Source of the DNA: an uncultured Pseudoxanthomonas sp.
GTDB lineage: Bacteria > Pseudomonadota > Gammaproteobacteria > Xanthomonadales > Xanthomonadaceae
Direction of reading: 5' to 3'
Assembly (NCBI GenBank): GCA_946479745.1
Contig: CAMLGZ010000021.1
Span: forward strand, 9,818 to 73,817
Length of the DNA: 64,000 nt
The number at the start of each line of letters is the position of its first letter. Position 1 is the first letter of the stretch. This document shows, piece by piece, positions 28,360 to 38,549 of this stretch. A model generated the notes under the pieces. It saw only the letters and a list, made by a program, of their open reading frames with translations, was not told the DNA's origin and ran no database searches. Made by a program: the position numbers and the translations under genes.

Positions 28360-30735
28360 TTATCTCTGTATCAAAGTCCAGGTTGCAGGATAGGCCACTG
28401 TAACAACGCCAGAAAAATACGTTCCTTGCGATTGCCATACCTGCATGGCGGCTCCATTGGTGCCGTTGGTCCACAGGATGTCCGCTCGGCCATCGCCGTT
28501 ATAGTCCGCGACCTGCAATGGTTTCCATGCAGTCGAAGAAGCATAACTTGCGCCTGATACTTTGGTGGCGCCGGACATTTTCCAAGTGACCAAATCTCCC
28601 GTCGCACCGTAGCGCCAGAAGAGATCGTCGTTCAAGTCGCCATCTATGTCTCCTATTCCGACCAGCGTCCAGCCAGTGGGGTAAGTAGGCATCACGAAAC
28701 CGGAAAATCCGCTGGCAGTGCCCGCCCACAACTGCATGGAACTGTTGTCGGTCCAGATCAGGTCCAGGCGATTGTCGCCATTCAAATTACCAGTGCCGAG
28801 AATTCTCCATCCAGCGCCAACCCTGTAGGAACCACTACCGATGATTGCCGTTCCATTCATCAGCCAAGTCCCGATAGCAGTTTCCGCATCGTCCCGCCAG
28901 ATCAAGTCGTCACGTCCATCCGCATTTATGTCGCCAACACCAACTAAGGTGTAGCCCGTCGGATAGTCGCGCATCACAAGTCCAGCGAACGCCGTGCCTG
29001 ACCCATCCCAAAATTGCATAGCAACTCCGTTGCTCCAAATAACATCGAGGCGTCCGTCACCACGGAAATCACCTGTTGCCAAAATCTTCCATTCAGCTCC
29101 GACCGAATAACCAGCCCCGCCAGTTTTACTACCGCCATTCATGGTCCAGTAAGCCCAATTGGCACCAGCATCCAAACCCCACAAAATATCGGACCTGCCA
29201 TCGCCATTTACGTCGAACGACCGCGAGCTGATCAAATCTGGCGTGTAAGCAACGCCTCCCGAGAAAGGAACGACCGCTGCGCGGAATGTAGCTACAACCG
29301 GAATTGTTTGATTCAGACTACGCGCGTTGTCGGTTTGGTCCGCGACACCACAAGCAAGATTTCCGGCAGCACCGCACTTCAAAACTAGGGGGTTGGAAAA
29401 GGTGCGATAGAAGTTCTGGTTGTTATCCCCATACGCCATAATGGTATAGAAATTACCGTTGGCCGCCGTAGTCTTCATACCGAACGAATAAGGGTAGCGG
29501 CCGTACAACAGGCTTCCATCCGTCTTCTTAGAGTTGTCGCGATCATGGGCCGACCCCATCAGATGGCCCAGCTCATGCACCATCGTTTCTGCCGCGCAAA
29601 AATAGCTGTTGCCGTCGGTGCCGCTATCGTTACCGTCACTGATCACCGCGAATCCGAAGTCGTCGTCCGTCGTGGGATTGATCGCTGTTTGATCGGATCC
29701 GTTCAACCAGGCGATACCGCAACCATCGTTCTCCGGGGTCTGGAACTTGCGCACCAGGACGGCGAGATCGGCACCATACTGATCGCGCGCCGTCCGGATC
29801 GGAGCCAGCGATGCCGGAACCGGCACAGTCGTCGTTCCGTTGTGGCCGGTAAGCTCGGCGAGCGCGGCTTTGTTGGTTGTGGTATCCGTGTAGTCGACCT
29901 GTACGGCGTTCACCAAGCGCAAGGCGCCGGTTATCAGGCTGTTGGTGAATGCCTGATTGCCCACATCAACCAAGAAAACCAGACGCGTCACCGCTGCCGA
30001 CTGGCTGCCCTGCGCAGTTGCGAATCCTGCGGTATACCCAATAGAGACATCGACGGTGCTGGCGGGCGTCGCTGCCTTGGTTTCAACGGCCGATTGCGAT
30101 ACCTGCGCTTTGGAAGCCGATGCCAACAGCGCGGAGCGCAGAGCCAGCGCCGGTGGCACCATCATGTCGGTTCGGCTGTTCGGATTCTTGACCTTGGAAA
30201 GATCGGTCTGCACTGCGTACAGCTGGCCACCGCGGGTCTGCAGACTGAGCGGGGCGCCCACCTTCTGCGGAATCGAGCCATAGACCGCCTTTTCACCGAA
30301 AGTCAGGATGGCTTCCTGCATCTGGTCGCCGCCGATGACACGACCGATCCAGGTCCAGTTGCCATCGGGATGTTCGACATGGCGCTCGTAACGCACTTTT
30401 ACCTGCGAACCATCCGGGGATGGAATGGACATGACGCCATCAACAACGGCTTTGAGGGCATGTGCTTCGCTGATCGCGACCGGGTACCAGGTGTAGGCGC
30501 CTTCACGTTTGACCGCCGCGCCTTTATTCTTGTAGCTGATCAGTTCGCCGCGATCCGGCGCGTTGGCGACAGACTGGACGCTTTGGCGTCCCGCCTGTAC
30601 CGAAGGCAATCGTTGGGCGGTGCGGGCACCAGCCGAGGCCGCTCCCCGCTGATCGCCGAACTTAGTGCCGGGGGTTTCGGCAGTGCAACCCGCCAGACAT
30701 ACCAACAGAGCGCAAGCGCCTACGCGAAACTTCAT
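28360..30735 (-). CDS. Secreted zinc metalloprotease (metzincin-like) lipoprotein with FG-GAP repeats
   Basis: Exported protein of 791 residues. The signal peptide ends in lipobox LAGC near residue 17. The middle has the zinc site MVHELGHLMGSAHDRD, the reprolysin-like HExxHxxGxxHD form with Glu as general base, near residues 385-398. The last 240 residues hold about five FG-GAP/VCBS-like repeats (cores DVNGDGRSDILW, DFRGDGRLDVIW, DINADGRDDLIW, DYNGDGRADILW), as in calcium-binding integrin-type propellers. The ATG at 30735 has a GAGG Shine-Dalgarno sequence. The region 28.4-29.4 kb shares the low GC of the neighbour. The target is unknown; a role in protein degradation or adhesion is inferred. 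Confidence 0.85.
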   Translation of the reverse strand: MKFRVGACALLVCLAGCTAETPGTKFGDQRGAASAGARTAQRLPSVQAGRQSVQSVANAPDRGELISYKNKGAAVKREGAYTWYPVAISEAHALKAVVDGVMSIPSPDGSQVKVRYERHVEHPDGNWTWIGRVIGGDQMQEAILTFGEKAVYGSIPQKVGAPLSLQTRGGQLYAVQTDLSKVKNPNSRTDMMVPPALALRSALLASASKAQVSQSAVETKAATPASTVDVSIGYTAGFATAQGSQSAAVTRLVFLVDVGNQAFTNSLITGALRLVNAVQVDYTDTTTNKAALAELTGHNGTTTVPVPASLAPIRTARDQYGADLAVLVRKFQTPENDGCGIAWLNGSDQTAINPTTDDDFGFAVISDGNDSGTDGNSYFCAAETMVHELGHLMGSAHDRDNSKKTDGSLLYGRYPYSFGMKTTAANGNFYTIMAYGDNNQNFYRTFSNPLVLKCGAAGNLACGVADQTDNARSLNQTIPVVATFRAAVVPFSGGVAYTPDLISSRSFDVNGDGRSDILWGLDAGANWAYWTMNGGSKTGGAGYSVGAEWKILATGDFRGDGRLDVIWSNGVAMQFWDGSGTAFAGLVMRDYPTGYTLVGVGDINADGRDDLIWRDDAETAIGTWLMNGTAIIGSGSYRVGAGWRILGTGNLNGDNRLDLIWTDNSSMQLWAGTASGFSGFVMPTYPTGWTLVGIGDIDGDLNDDLFWRYGATGDLVTWKMSGATKVSGASYASSTAWKPLQVADYNGDGRADILWTNGTNGAAMQVWQSQGTYFSGVVTVAYPATWTLIQR

Positions 30736-30778
30736 GAGAATCCTCAACCCGACTGAATTTATTGCCCCTGAGGCCCAA

Positions 30779-30805
30779 ACTATAACCCGCGCCCCGTATT
30801 AACAA
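30779..30805 (-). promoter_or_regulatory. Candidate sigma70-type promoter of the metalloprotease gene
   Basis: On the minus strand, TTGTTA (30800-30805) and TATAGT (30779-30784) are separated by 15 bases. The spacing is shorter than the usual 17, so the call is tentative. It lies 44 bases upstream of the ATG in an AT-richer gap. Confidence 0.35.
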
Positions 30806-30880
30806 TAGAGAGCGCGGTCGCGGTTAACGGGCGCAGTTGGGCCTTATACAGGTAGGAAACACAAGGACTGTCCGGTCCTT

Positions 30881-31507
30881 TCAAATGAAACCGACCCCGG
30901 TTTTGGCTTCCAGATCGCTTCGGGTCACCCCTTCGGCCGATTCCACCAACACCAGACCTTCGGGCGTCACATCGAAGACGGCCAGATCGGTAATGATCCG
31001 GTTCACCACGCCCACGCCGGTCAGCGGCAAGTCGCATTCAGGGAGAATCTTGTGGCTGCCGTCCTTCGCCACATGCTCCATCAGCACCACGATGCGCTTG
31101 ACCCCGGCCACCAGATCCATGGCGCCGCCCATGCCTTTGACCATCTTGCCCGGGACCATCCAGTTGGCCAGGTCGCCCTTGTCGGTGACCTGCATGGCGC
31201 CCAGCACGGCCAGGTCGATATGGCCGCCGCGGATCATGGCGAAGGAGTCGTGGCTACCGAAATAGCTGGCGCCCTTGCGGGCGGTGACGGTCTGCTTGCC
31301 GGCATTGATCAGGTCGGCGTCGATTTCGTCTTCGGTCGGGAACGGCCCGATACCCAAGAGTCCGTTCTCGGACTGCAGCCATACATCCATACCCCCGGGT
31401 ATGTAATTGGCCACCAGCGTCGGCAGGCCGATGCCCAGGTTCACATAGGCGCCATCGGTCAGTTCCAGGGCGGCCCGCTGGGCCATTTCGTCACGGGTCC
31501 AGGCCAT
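30881..31507 (-). CDS. scoB: 3-oxoacid CoA-transferase subunit B
   Basis: Beta subunit of 208 residues of the succinyl-CoA:3-ketoacid (acetoacetate) CoA-transferase, used to degrade ketone bodies and branched compounds. The catalytic glutamate is E47 in [15 protein letters not shown]. The start [16 protein letters not shown] and the [10 protein letters not shown] loop fit the family. Its ATG shares one base with the stop of scoA (TGATG), so the two are coupled. Confidence 0.93.
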   Translation of the reverse strand: MAWTRDEMAQRAALELTDGAYVNLGIGLPTLVANYIPGGMDVWLQSENGLLGIGPFPTEDEIDADLINAGKQTVTARKGASYFGSHDSFAMIRGGHIDLAVLGAMQVTDKGDLANWMVPGKMVKGMGGAMDLVAGVKRIVVLMEHVAKDGSHKILPECDLPLTGVGVVNRIITDLAVFDVTPEGLVLVESAEGVTRSDLEAKTGVGFI

Positions 31508-32253
31508 CAGCGGGTTCCTCCAGTCACGGTGCGGTTTTCTATGCGCTTCTCAGGATGGGGGTTGTGCACCAGCCGGTCCACGTAGATGCCGGGCGTATGG
31601 ATCTGGTCAGGGTCCAGTTCGCCCACTTCCACGATGATTTCCGCTTCGGCGATACACACCTTGCCCGCGGTGGCCACGGCCGGATTGAAGTTGCGTGCGG
31701 TCTTGCGGTAGACGAGGTTGCCGGCGGTGTCGGCCTTCCAGGCTTTCACCAACGACACCTCCGCTTTGAGCGCGGTTTCCATCACGTATTGGAAACCATC
31801 GAACTCGCGCGTTTCCTTGCCCTCGGCGACGATGGTGCCGTAACCAGTGCGGGTGAAGAACGCGGGAATGCCGGCTCCGCCAGCCCGCAGGCGCTCAGCC
31901 AAGGTGCCCTGAGGGTTGAATTCGAGTTCCAGCTCGCCGGAAAGATATTGCCGCTCGAACTCCTTGTTCTCGCCGACATATGAAGAAATCATCTTGCGTA
32001 TCTGCCGCGTGGAGAGCAGTTGGCCCAGGCCGAAACCGTCTACGCCGGCGTTGTTGGAGATGGCGGTCAGGCCTTTGATTCCGCTGTCGCGCAAAGCCAG
32101 GATCAGCGCTTCGGGAATGCCGCAAAGCCCGAATCCGCCCACCGCCACGATCTGATCGTCGGCGACGACCCCCTTCAGGGCCGCGTCGGCACTGGGATAG
32201 AGCTTGCTCTTGGCTCCGCTGCGCGCAGGCGAGGAGGCGACCGCTTCGACCAT
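31507..32253 (-). CDS. scoA: 3-oxoacid CoA-transferase subunit A
   Basis: Alpha subunit of 248 residues. The CoA-binding GG stretch is [16 protein letters not shown], and a second typical stretch is [16 protein letters not shown]. The ATG at 32253 follows a weak upstream region; earlier in-frame codons are not conserved. It is divergent from the ATP-grasp gene across 111 bases that must hold both promoters. Confidence 0.92.
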   Translation of the reverse strand: MVEAVASSPARSGAKSKLYPSADAALKGVVADDQIVAVGGFGLCGIPEALILALRDSGIKGLTAISNNAGVDGFGLGQLLSTRQIRKMISSYVGENKEFERQYLSGELELEFNPQGTLAERLRAGGAGIPAFFTRTGYGTIVAEGKETREFDGFQYVMETALKAEVSLVKAWKADTAGNLVYRKTARNFNPAVATAGKVCIAEAEIIVEVGELDPDQIHTPGIYVDRLVHNPHPEKRIENRTVTGGTR

Positions 32254-32364
32254 GACCTTATCCGTTCGGAAAATTGTCAGCCATTTTAACCGTCTGCCCG
32301 CAACGCACACAGGTACTTTCGGCCAATACCCACCGGCGAACGCAGCCGCCCTTAAACTGGGGCC

Positions 32365-33267
32365 ATGAAGACACTCGCCCTGATCACCGCAGTCGCCGCC
32401 ACCGGTCATGACGATGACCTAGCCCCGATGCTTGAAGCCTGTGCCCGGGCCGGCCTGCAGGCGCGCGTCGTCGCCTGGGACGACGCCACCGTCAGTTGGC
32501 GCCGCTTCGATGCGGCGCTATTGCGCTCCCCCTGGGATTACACCGAACGCCTGGTGGAATTCCTGGCCTGGTGCGATCGCGTGCAGCAGTCCACACGCCT
32601 GTTGAATCCGTATTCCGTCGTCCGCTGGAATACCGACAAGCACTATCTTGCCGATCTGGAGGCCGCCGGCGTGCCGGTCGTGCCCACCGTGTTCGTCGAG
32701 CCGGAAGCGGAGCCGCTGGAGGCGTTACAGGCCTTCCTGGCAGGGGAAGCGGCGGAGGAGTTCGTGATCAAGCCCGCCATCAGCGCGGGTTCCCGCGATA
32801 CCCAGCGCTATTCACGGGCACAGGATTTCGCCGCCGGCAACCATATCGCCCGGCTGCTCGAGCAAGGGCGCAGCGTGATGCTGCAGCCCTATCTGCGCTC
32901 GGTCGACAGCGCCGGCGAAACCGCCTTGATCTATTTCGACGGGCAATTCAGCCATGCCATCGGCAAAGGAGCGTTGCTGCGCCCTGACCAGCCCGCTACC
33001 ACCACGCCCCACGCCGCCGGCGAGATAAGCCCACGCGAAGCCGACCCGGCAGAGCGCCGACTGGCCGAAGGCGTTCTCTCCGCAATGCAACGCCTGCTGC
33101 AACTCGACCAACCGTTGGCTTATGCCCGCATCGATCTGATCCGGGACGAAGTGGGCAACCCCCGATTATTGGAACTGGAGTTGACCGAGCCTTCACTGTT
33201 CTTCGCCCAGGCTTCCGGCAGCGCAGAGCGATTTGCGGCCAACCTGGCTCGCCACTTGAACGCCTGA
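32365..33267 (+). CDS. ATP-grasp family enzyme of unknown substrate
   Basis: Protein of 300 residues with an ATP-grasp fold: an N-terminal domain with LRSPWDYTERLVEFLAW, a central lobe with FVIKPAISAGSRDTQRYS (ATP-binding lysine), and the metal site YARIDLIRDEVGNPRLLELE. It resembles the group that includes glutathione-synthetase-like proteins and the D-cycloserine ligase DcsG. That similarity is to the fold and motifs only. No biosynthetic cluster surrounds it, so the substrate cannot be inferred. The stop is 109 bases before etfB. Confidence 0.7.
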   Translation: MKTLALITAVAATGHDDDLAPMLEACARAGLQARVVAWDDATVSWRRFDAALLRSPWDYTERLVEFLAWCDRVQQSTRLLNPYSVVRWNTDKHYLADLEAAGVPVVPTVFVEPEAEPLEALQAFLAGEAAEEFVIKPAISAGSRDTQRYSRAQDFAAGNHIARLLEQGRSVMLQPYLRSVDSAGETALIYFDGQFSHAIGKGALLRPDQPATTTPHAAGEISPREADPAERRLAEGVLSAMQRLLQLDQPLAYARIDLIRDEVGNPRLLELELTEPSLFFAQASGSAERFAANLARHLNA

Positions 33268-33376
33268 ACCGTACGCACTCGCACGGCTTGCCCCCGACCG
33301 GTAAAATCCCCGGTCTGCCCTCGGCCAGCCGCCGCGATGCCGGGCCTCCCCCTCCAGCCTCAGGAATTCCCGCAGG

Positions 33377-34123
33377 ATGAAGATTCTCGTCGCCTACAAG
33401 CGCGTGGTGGACTACAACGTCCGCGTCCAGGTCAAGCCGGATGGTTCCGGGGTGGTCACCGAGGGCGTCAAGCTCTCCGCCAACCCCTTCGACGAAATCG
33501 CATTGGAAGAAGCCCTGCGCCTGCGCGACAAGGGCATAGCTACCGAAGTCATCGTGGCCACCATCGCCCCGGCCGACGCCCAGGCGCACCTGCGCAATGG
33601 CCTGGCCATGGGCGCCAACCGCGCCATCCATGTGGTCAGCGACGGCCCCATCCAGCCGCTGACCGCCGCCCGTACCCTGCTCAAGCTGGTTGAAAAAGAA
33701 CAGCCGGACCTGGTGATCCTGGGCAAGCAGGCCATCGACGACGATTCCAGCCAGACCGGCCAGATGCTGGCTACGTTGTGGGGCCGCCCGCAGGCCACTT
33801 TCGCTTCGAAATTGGAGATTGCCGACGGCAAGGCCACCGTGACCCGTGAAGTGGACGCCGGCTTGGAAATCCTGGAAGTGGACCTGCCTGCCGTGGTCAC
33901 TACCGACCTGCGCCTCAACGAACCGCGCTTCATCAAGCTGCCCGACATCATGAAGGCCAAGAGCAAGCCGCTGGAAAGCATCCCGTTCGCCGATCTGGGC
34001 GTGGACAGCGGCGACACGCTCAAAACCACCCATTACGCCGCCCCCGCCAAGCGAGGCAAGGGCGTGATGGTCAAGGACGCGGCTGAACTGGTCGCCGCAC
34101 TCAAGCAGAAGGGGTTGCTGTAA
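33377..34123 (+). CDS. etfB: Electron transfer flavoprotein beta subunit
   Basis: Soluble ETF beta subunit of 248 residues that binds AMP and helps accept electrons from acyl-CoA dehydrogenases. The start KILVAYKRVVDYNVRVQVK and the signature VDLPAVVTTDLRLNEPRFIKLPDI are diagnostic. The TAA stop shares one base with the etfA ATG (TAATG). A TAAAAT sequence at 33302-33307 is a possible -10, with no convincing -35. Confidence 0.96.
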   Translation: MKILVAYKRVVDYNVRVQVKPDGSGVVTEGVKLSANPFDEIALEEALRLRDKGIATEVIVATIAPADAQAHLRNGLAMGANRAIHVVSDGPIQPLTAARTLLKLVEKEQPDLVILGKQAIDDDSSQTGQMLATLWGRPQATFASKLEIADGKATVTREVDAGLEILEVDLPAVVTTDLRLNEPRFIKLPDIMKAKSKPLESIPFADLGVDSGDTLKTTHYAAPAKRGKGVMVKDAAELVAALKQKGLL

Positions 34124-35061
34124 TGAGCAAGGTACTGGTCATCGCCGAACACCTGGACGGCAAGCTCAACGCCGCCACCGCCAAAACCGTCAGCGCTGCG
34201 CTGGCGCTGAAGCCCGATTCCATCGACATCGCCGTGCTCGCCGCCGATCCGGCTGCCGTCGCCGCCGAAGCCGCCCAAATCGCTGGCGTTGCCAAGGTGT
34301 TGACTGTGGCCAACCCGGCCAATGCGCACGCCATGGCACAGGTGCTGGCGCCTCAGATCGCGAAATTGGCGGCCGGCTACACGCATGTGTTCGGCCCCTC
34401 CACCACCTTCGGCAAAGACCTGATGCCCTGCGTGGCCGCCCTGCTGAGCACCGCTCAGGTTTCGGACGTGATGTCGGTGGAAGGCAGCCACACCTTCAAA
34501 CGCCCCATCTACGCCGGCAACGCGATCATCACCGTCGAAGCCCCCGTCGAGCACCCCGTGGTCGCCACCGTGCGCACTGCGTCCTGGCCGGAAGCAGCCA
34601 AGGGCGGTAATGCGTCGGTCGAATCGGTTTCAGTGGAAGCCGCCCTACCCGCCCATACCCGCTTCGTTGGCCTGGCCGCCGGCAAATCCGACCGCCCAGA
34701 CCTGCAGAGCGCCAAGCGCGTTGTCTCCGGCGGCCGCGGTGTGGGCTCGGAAGAGAACTTCAAGATCATCTACGCCTTTGCCGACAAACTGGGTGCGGCC
34801 GTGGGCGCTTCGCGTGCGGCCGTCGATGCCGGCTACTGCCCCAACGAGATGCAGGTTGGGCAGACCGGCAAGATCATCGCCCCCGAACTTTATGTCGCCA
34901 TCGGCATCAGTGGGGCGATCCAGCATTTAACCGGGATCAAGGACGCGGGCACCATCGTGGCGATCAATAAGGATGCGGAAGCGCCGATATTCGAGATTGC
35001 CGATATCGGACTGGTTGGAGATTTGTTCAAACTGCTGCCTGAACTCGAAGCGGTGCTGTAG
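34123..35061 (+). CDS. etfA: Electron transfer flavoprotein alpha subunit
   Basis: FAD-binding ETF alpha subunit of 312 residues that passes electrons to ETF-QO (24604-26226). The C-terminal FAD domain shows VVSGGRGVGSEENF, GASRAAVDAGYCPNEMQVGQTGKIIAPELYVAIGISGAIQHLTGI, and ending VAINKDAEAPIFEIADIGLVGD. It marks the left edge of the polysaccharide locus; in xanthomonads the variable LPS locus lies between etfA and metB. Confidence 0.97.
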   Translation: MSKVLVIAEHLDGKLNAATAKTVSAALALKPDSIDIAVLAADPAAVAAEAAQIAGVAKVLTVANPANAHAMAQVLAPQIAKLAAGYTHVFGPSTTFGKDLMPCVAALLSTAQVSDVMSVEGSHTFKRPIYAGNAIITVEAPVEHPVVATVRTASWPEAAKGGNASVESVSVEAALPAHTRFVGLAAGKSDRPDLQSAKRVVSGGRGVGSEENFKIIYAFADKLGAAVGASRAAVDAGYCPNEMQVGQTGKIIAPELYVAIGISGAIQHLTGIKDAGTIVAINKDAEAPIFEIADIGLVGDLFKLLPELEAVL

Positions 35062-35182
35062 AGGAAAGACTTCGCTTGACGTCAGAATAATTTCGGGCCA
35101 CGTGGACCTCACTTCTAATTCGTTGTTGTCTTTGCGTTCCACCGATCAGGTCGCCCCAGACATTGGGCCGCGCCTCGGCGAC

Positions 35183-35188
35183 TATAAT
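35183..35188 (+). promoter_or_regulatory. Candidate -10 box (TATAAT) for the manB operon
   Basis: An exact TATAAT lies 33 bases before the manB ATG in an AT-rich gap, at the junction between etfA and the polysaccharide locus. No good -35 is seen at the usual spacing, so the call rests on the -10 alone. Confidence 0.4.
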
Positions 35189-35220
35189 GAAATGAAGATC
35201 GATTTCTTTAGGCAGAACGC

Positions 35221-36576
35221 ATGACCCTTCCCGCATTCAAGGCCTACGATATCCGCGGCCGCGTGCCCGACGAGTTGGATGAAGATCTGGCGCGACGGAT
35301 AGGCCGGGCTTTGGCTTCGGTGCTCAATCCTGGCCCAGTGGTTCTAGGCCATGATATACGCTTGACCAGCCCCGCGCTGCACACTGCGCTAGCTTCTGGC
35401 CTCAAGGAAAAAGGGCGGGAAATCCTCGACATTGGTGAATGCGGCACCGAAGAGGTGTATTTCCAAACTGCCCATCTAAATGCTGCGGGTGGTGCAATGG
35501 TTACCGCCAGCCATAATCCCATGGACTACAACGGCATGAAGCTAGTACGCGATGGCGCGCGTCCCATCAGTGGGGACACCGGCTTGTTCGCCATCAGCGA
35601 CGCGGCCGAAGCCGATCATGCCCCGCCATCGCTTGAGTCCGCCGTTCAGCGCCAGCACGCGGACAAGTCGGCCTACATCGCTCATCTGTTGAGCTACGTG
35701 GACATCAAAGCCCTGAAGCCACTGAAGATTGTCGTGAATGCTGGCAATGGTGGAGCGGGATCGGTCGTGGACCTGTTGGCGACCCATCTCCCTTTGAATT
35801 TCGTGCGTGTATTCCATGAGCCTGATGGCCGCTTCCCTAATGGCATCCCCAACCCATTGCTGCCCGAGAACCGTGCCGTCACAGCGAATGCCGTGATCGC
35901 CAATGGCGCCGATTTCGGTATCGCATGGGACGGCGATTTCGATCGCTGCTTCTTCTTCGATCACCGTGGCAGGTTCATAGAAGGCTACTATCTGGTCGGG
36001 TTGTTGGCGCAGGCGTTGCTGCGCAAGAGCCCCGGGGGCAAGGTCATCCACGATCCGCGCCTAACCTGGAACACGATGGAAATGGTTCTGGATGCGGGCG
36101 GCGTGCCGGTACTGTCCAAAACCGGACACGCCTTCATCAAGGAAAAAATGCGCAGCGAGAACGCCATCTACGGCGGGGAAATGAGCGCCCACCACTACTT
36201 CAGAGATTTCGCGTACTGCGATTCGGGAATGATTCCGTGGCTTCTTGTCGCCGAACTGGTCTCGGCCTCGAACCGCACTCTTGCCGACCTGGTCGAGGCG
36301 CGGGTCGGCAAGTTCCCCTGCAGCGGGGAGATCAATTTCAAGGTCCGGGACGCCAACGCCTGCATAGCCAAGGTGCTGGCGCACTTCGCTTCCGATTCGC
36401 CTGAACTGGACTACACCGATGGCGTGAGCGCAGAGTTTCCTGCCTGGAGATTCAACCTCCGCAGTTCCAATACCGAACCGTTGCTGCGCCTCAACGTAGA
36501 AACCCGTGGCGATGCCCAGATGCTGCTCATGCGCACACGCGAACTTTCCGATCTGATCGGTCCCTCCAACCACTGA
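35221..36576 (+). CDS. manB: Phosphomannomutase / phosphoglucomutase
   Basis: Enzyme of 451 residues that converts mannose-6-phosphate to mannose-1-phosphate for GDP-mannose. The phosphoserine loop is [14 protein letters not shown] near residue 100, the Mg site is [11 protein letters not shown] near 240, and the sugar loop is [20 protein letters not shown] near 320, all typical of the bacterial PMM/PGM family. It opens the plus-strand half of the LPS locus, and manC follows after 21 bases. Confidence 0.93.
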   Translation: MTLPAFKAYDIRGRVPDELDEDLARRIGRALASVLNPGPVVLGHDIRLTSPALHTALASGLKEKGREILDIGECGTEEVYFQTAHLNAAGGAMVTASHNPMDYNGMKLVRDGARPISGDTGLFAISDAAEADHAPPSLESAVQRQHADKSAYIAHLLSYVDIKALKPLKIVVNAGNGGAGSVVDLLATHLPLNFVRVFHEPDGRFPNGIPNPLLPENRAVTANAVIANGADFGIAWDGDFDRCFFFDHRGRFIEGYYLVGLLAQALLRKSPGGKVIHDPRLTWNTMEMVLDAGGVPVLSKTGHAFIKEKMRSENAIYGGEMSAHHYFRDFAYCDSGMIPWLLVAELVSASNRTLADLVEARVGKFPCSGEINFKVRDANACIAKVLAHFASDSPELDYTDGVSAEFPAWRFNLRSSNTEPLLRLNVETRGDAQMLLMRTRELSDLIGPSNH

Positions 36577-36597
36577 CTAGAGCAAGGACAGCCTCGC

Positions 36598-38004
36598 ATG
36601 AACGAGATTTTACCTGTCATCCTATCCGGCGGCTCGGGCACTCGCCTGTGGCCCCTCTCGCGCGAAGCCTACCCCAAGCAATTCCTGTCGCTGGTGGGAG
36701 AGCACACCATGCTGCAGGCGACCTGGCACCGCGTCGCCGCGATCGCGGGCGCAGCGCCGATCGTGGTCGCCAACCATGAGCACCGCTTCATGGCTGCCGA
36801 ACAATTGCGGGAAGCGGGAGTTGAACCGGCTGCCGTCATCCTGGAGCCCGTCGGACGCAACACTGCCCCGGCCATCGCGATCGCGGCATTGCAAGCCACC
36901 GAAGCCGGCGCAGACCCATTGTTGCTGGTGTTGCCGAGCGACCACGTCGTTACCGATGATTCGGCGTTCCACGCTGCGGTTCGCACCGCCAGCGCTGCGG
37001 CCGATGACGGCAAGCTGGTGACTTTTGGAATCGTCCCCACCGGACCGGAGACGGGATACGGCTACATCCGCGCTTCGGCCGGCGCGGGAGTGCGCGCGGT
37101 GCAAAGCTTCGTCGAAAAACCTGATCGCGCTACCGCGCAGCGCTATGTGGAATCCGGCGAGTACTTGTGGAACAGCGGCATGTTCCTGTTCAAGGCCAGC
37201 CGCTATCTTGAAGAACTGCGCAAGCTGCAACCGGACATGCTCAACGCCTGCGAAAAGGCTTTGGCGAAAGCGTCGCGGGACGAAGATTTCATCCGTCTGG
37301 ATCCGGAATCGTTCAGCGCCAGCCCCAGCGATTCGATCGACTACGCGGTGATGGAGAAGACGGGCGATGCATACGTCATCGCTCTGGACGCCGGATGGAG
37401 CGACGTAGGCTCGTGGAGCGCATTGTGGGAAGTGTCTCCGCAAGACTCGCAGGGAAACGCCCATCATGGCGATGTCATCGAGATCAACTGCAAGAACACC
37501 TATGGTTACAGCACGCGGCTTATAGCCATGATCGGCTTGGAAGACGTGGTCGTGGTTGAAACCGATGACGCGGTCCTTGTGGGAAACCGCCACAGCATCC
37601 AGGACGTGAAAGAAATCGTGGCCAGGATAAAGCGCAGCGGGCGCAGCGAGGCCTCGGCCCATCGCAAAGTCTATCGCCCCTGGGGCGCGTACGATTCCAT
37701 CGACAACGGCTCGCGCTTCCAAGTGAAAAGAATCACCGTAAAACCCGGGGCCACCTTGAGCCTGCAGATGCACCATCACCGGGCCGAGCATTGGATCGTG
37801 GTGAGCGGCACAGCCGAAGTCACGCGTGGCGATGAGGTGCTCCTGCTTACCGAAAACCAGAGCACCTATATCCCGCTGGGCGTTACCCATCGCCTGAAGA
37901 ACCCTGGGAAATTGCCGCTGGAGTTGATCGAGGTGCAATCCGGCAGCTATCTCGGTGAGGACGATATCGTGCGCTTCGAGGACCAGTACGGGCGGGCTGG
38001 GTGA
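36598..38004 (+). CDS. manC: Mannose-1-phosphate guanylyltransferase / mannose-6-phosphate isomerase
   Basis: Bifunctional protein of 468 residues, called xanB in xanthomonads. The N-terminal nucleotidyltransferase carries [20 protein letters not shown] and [13 protein letters not shown]. The C-terminal cupin (about 365-465) with [20 protein letters not shown] is the isomerase half. Together they make GDP-mannose from fructose-6-phosphate with ManB. The TGA stop overlaps a GTG start of the next gene. Confidence 0.94.
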   Translation: MNEILPVILSGGSGTRLWPLSREAYPKQFLSLVGEHTMLQATWHRVAAIAGAAPIVVANHEHRFMAAEQLREAGVEPAAVILEPVGRNTAPAIAIAALQATEAGADPLLLVLPSDHVVTDDSAFHAAVRTASAAADDGKLVTFGIVPTGPETGYGYIRASAGAGVRAVQSFVEKPDRATAQRYVESGEYLWNSGMFLFKASRYLEELRKLQPDMLNACEKALAKASRDEDFIRLDPESFSASPSDSIDYAVMEKTGDAYVIALDAGWSDVGSWSALWEVSPQDSQGNAHHGDVIEINCKNTYGYSTRLIAMIGLEDVVVVETDDAVLVGNRHSIQDVKEIVARIKRSGRSEASAHRKVYRPWGAYDSIDNGSRFQVKRITVKPGATLSLQMHHHRAEHWIVVSGTAEVTRGDEVLLLTENQSTYIPLGVTHRLKNPGKLPLELIEVQSGSYLGEDDIVRFEDQYGRAG

Positions 38005-38549
38005 CGGCGGAAGGCCGTATCGCCGCACTCGACGCGAGTTTCGCGCGCAGGCGCTGCTCGGCGGGCGGGCTTATCTGGGACCAAGACGGCAAAATCGCCG
38101 TGGTGCGAACCTCTTACCGCGACGGCTGGATGATACCCGGCGGCGTAGTGGAGGCAGGCGAGACGCCGGCCGAAGCTCTCGTCAGGGAGGCGGCCGAGGA
38201 GATCGGCGCCGCACCTGTCGTAAGGTCGATGGTCTGCGTGGACATACTGCCGCCGGACAACGGATTCAGCGAGTCAGTGCACTTCCTGTTCGACTGCCAC
38301 CCGCTCGACGATCCGGCTCTCGATCGTTTGCGCATAGATGGCAGGGAAATACTCGAAATGAGGTTTGTCCTTCCTCAGGAGGCGCTGGGGATGCTTTATC
38401 CGACGGTATCCCGCAGGCTCGCCCATGTTTTTCGCGGCGCTTCCGGATACTTCGAAGCCGGAACCCCGGTTGTAGATCAACCGCAACGCCCACTGATCCA
38501 GGCACCCATACAAGCGCACAACGCGCAATCACCGGATGCAAGCGCATGA
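38001..38549 (+). CDS. NUDIX hydrolase
   Basis: Protein of 182 residues with a complete NUDIX box at about 47-70 ([20 protein letters not shown], then EIGA). It starts with GTG at 38001, overlapping the manC stop by 4 bases (GTGA), and ends overlapping the methyltransferase ATG (ATGA). Its place after manB-manC makes a nucleotide sugar, perhaps GDP-mannose, a plausible substrate, but it lacks evidence for the specialised Gmm group. A tail of about 30 residues after the fold is not conserved-looking. Confidence 0.8.
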   Translation: MTAEGRIAALDASFARRRCSAGGLIWDQDGKIAVVRTSYRDGWMIPGGVVEAGETPAEALVREAAEEIGAAPVVRSMVCVDILPPDNGFSESVHFLFDCHPLDDPALDRLRIDGREILEMRFVLPQEALGMLYPTVSRRLAHVFRGASGYFEAGTPVVDQPQRPLIQAPIQAHNAQSPDASA

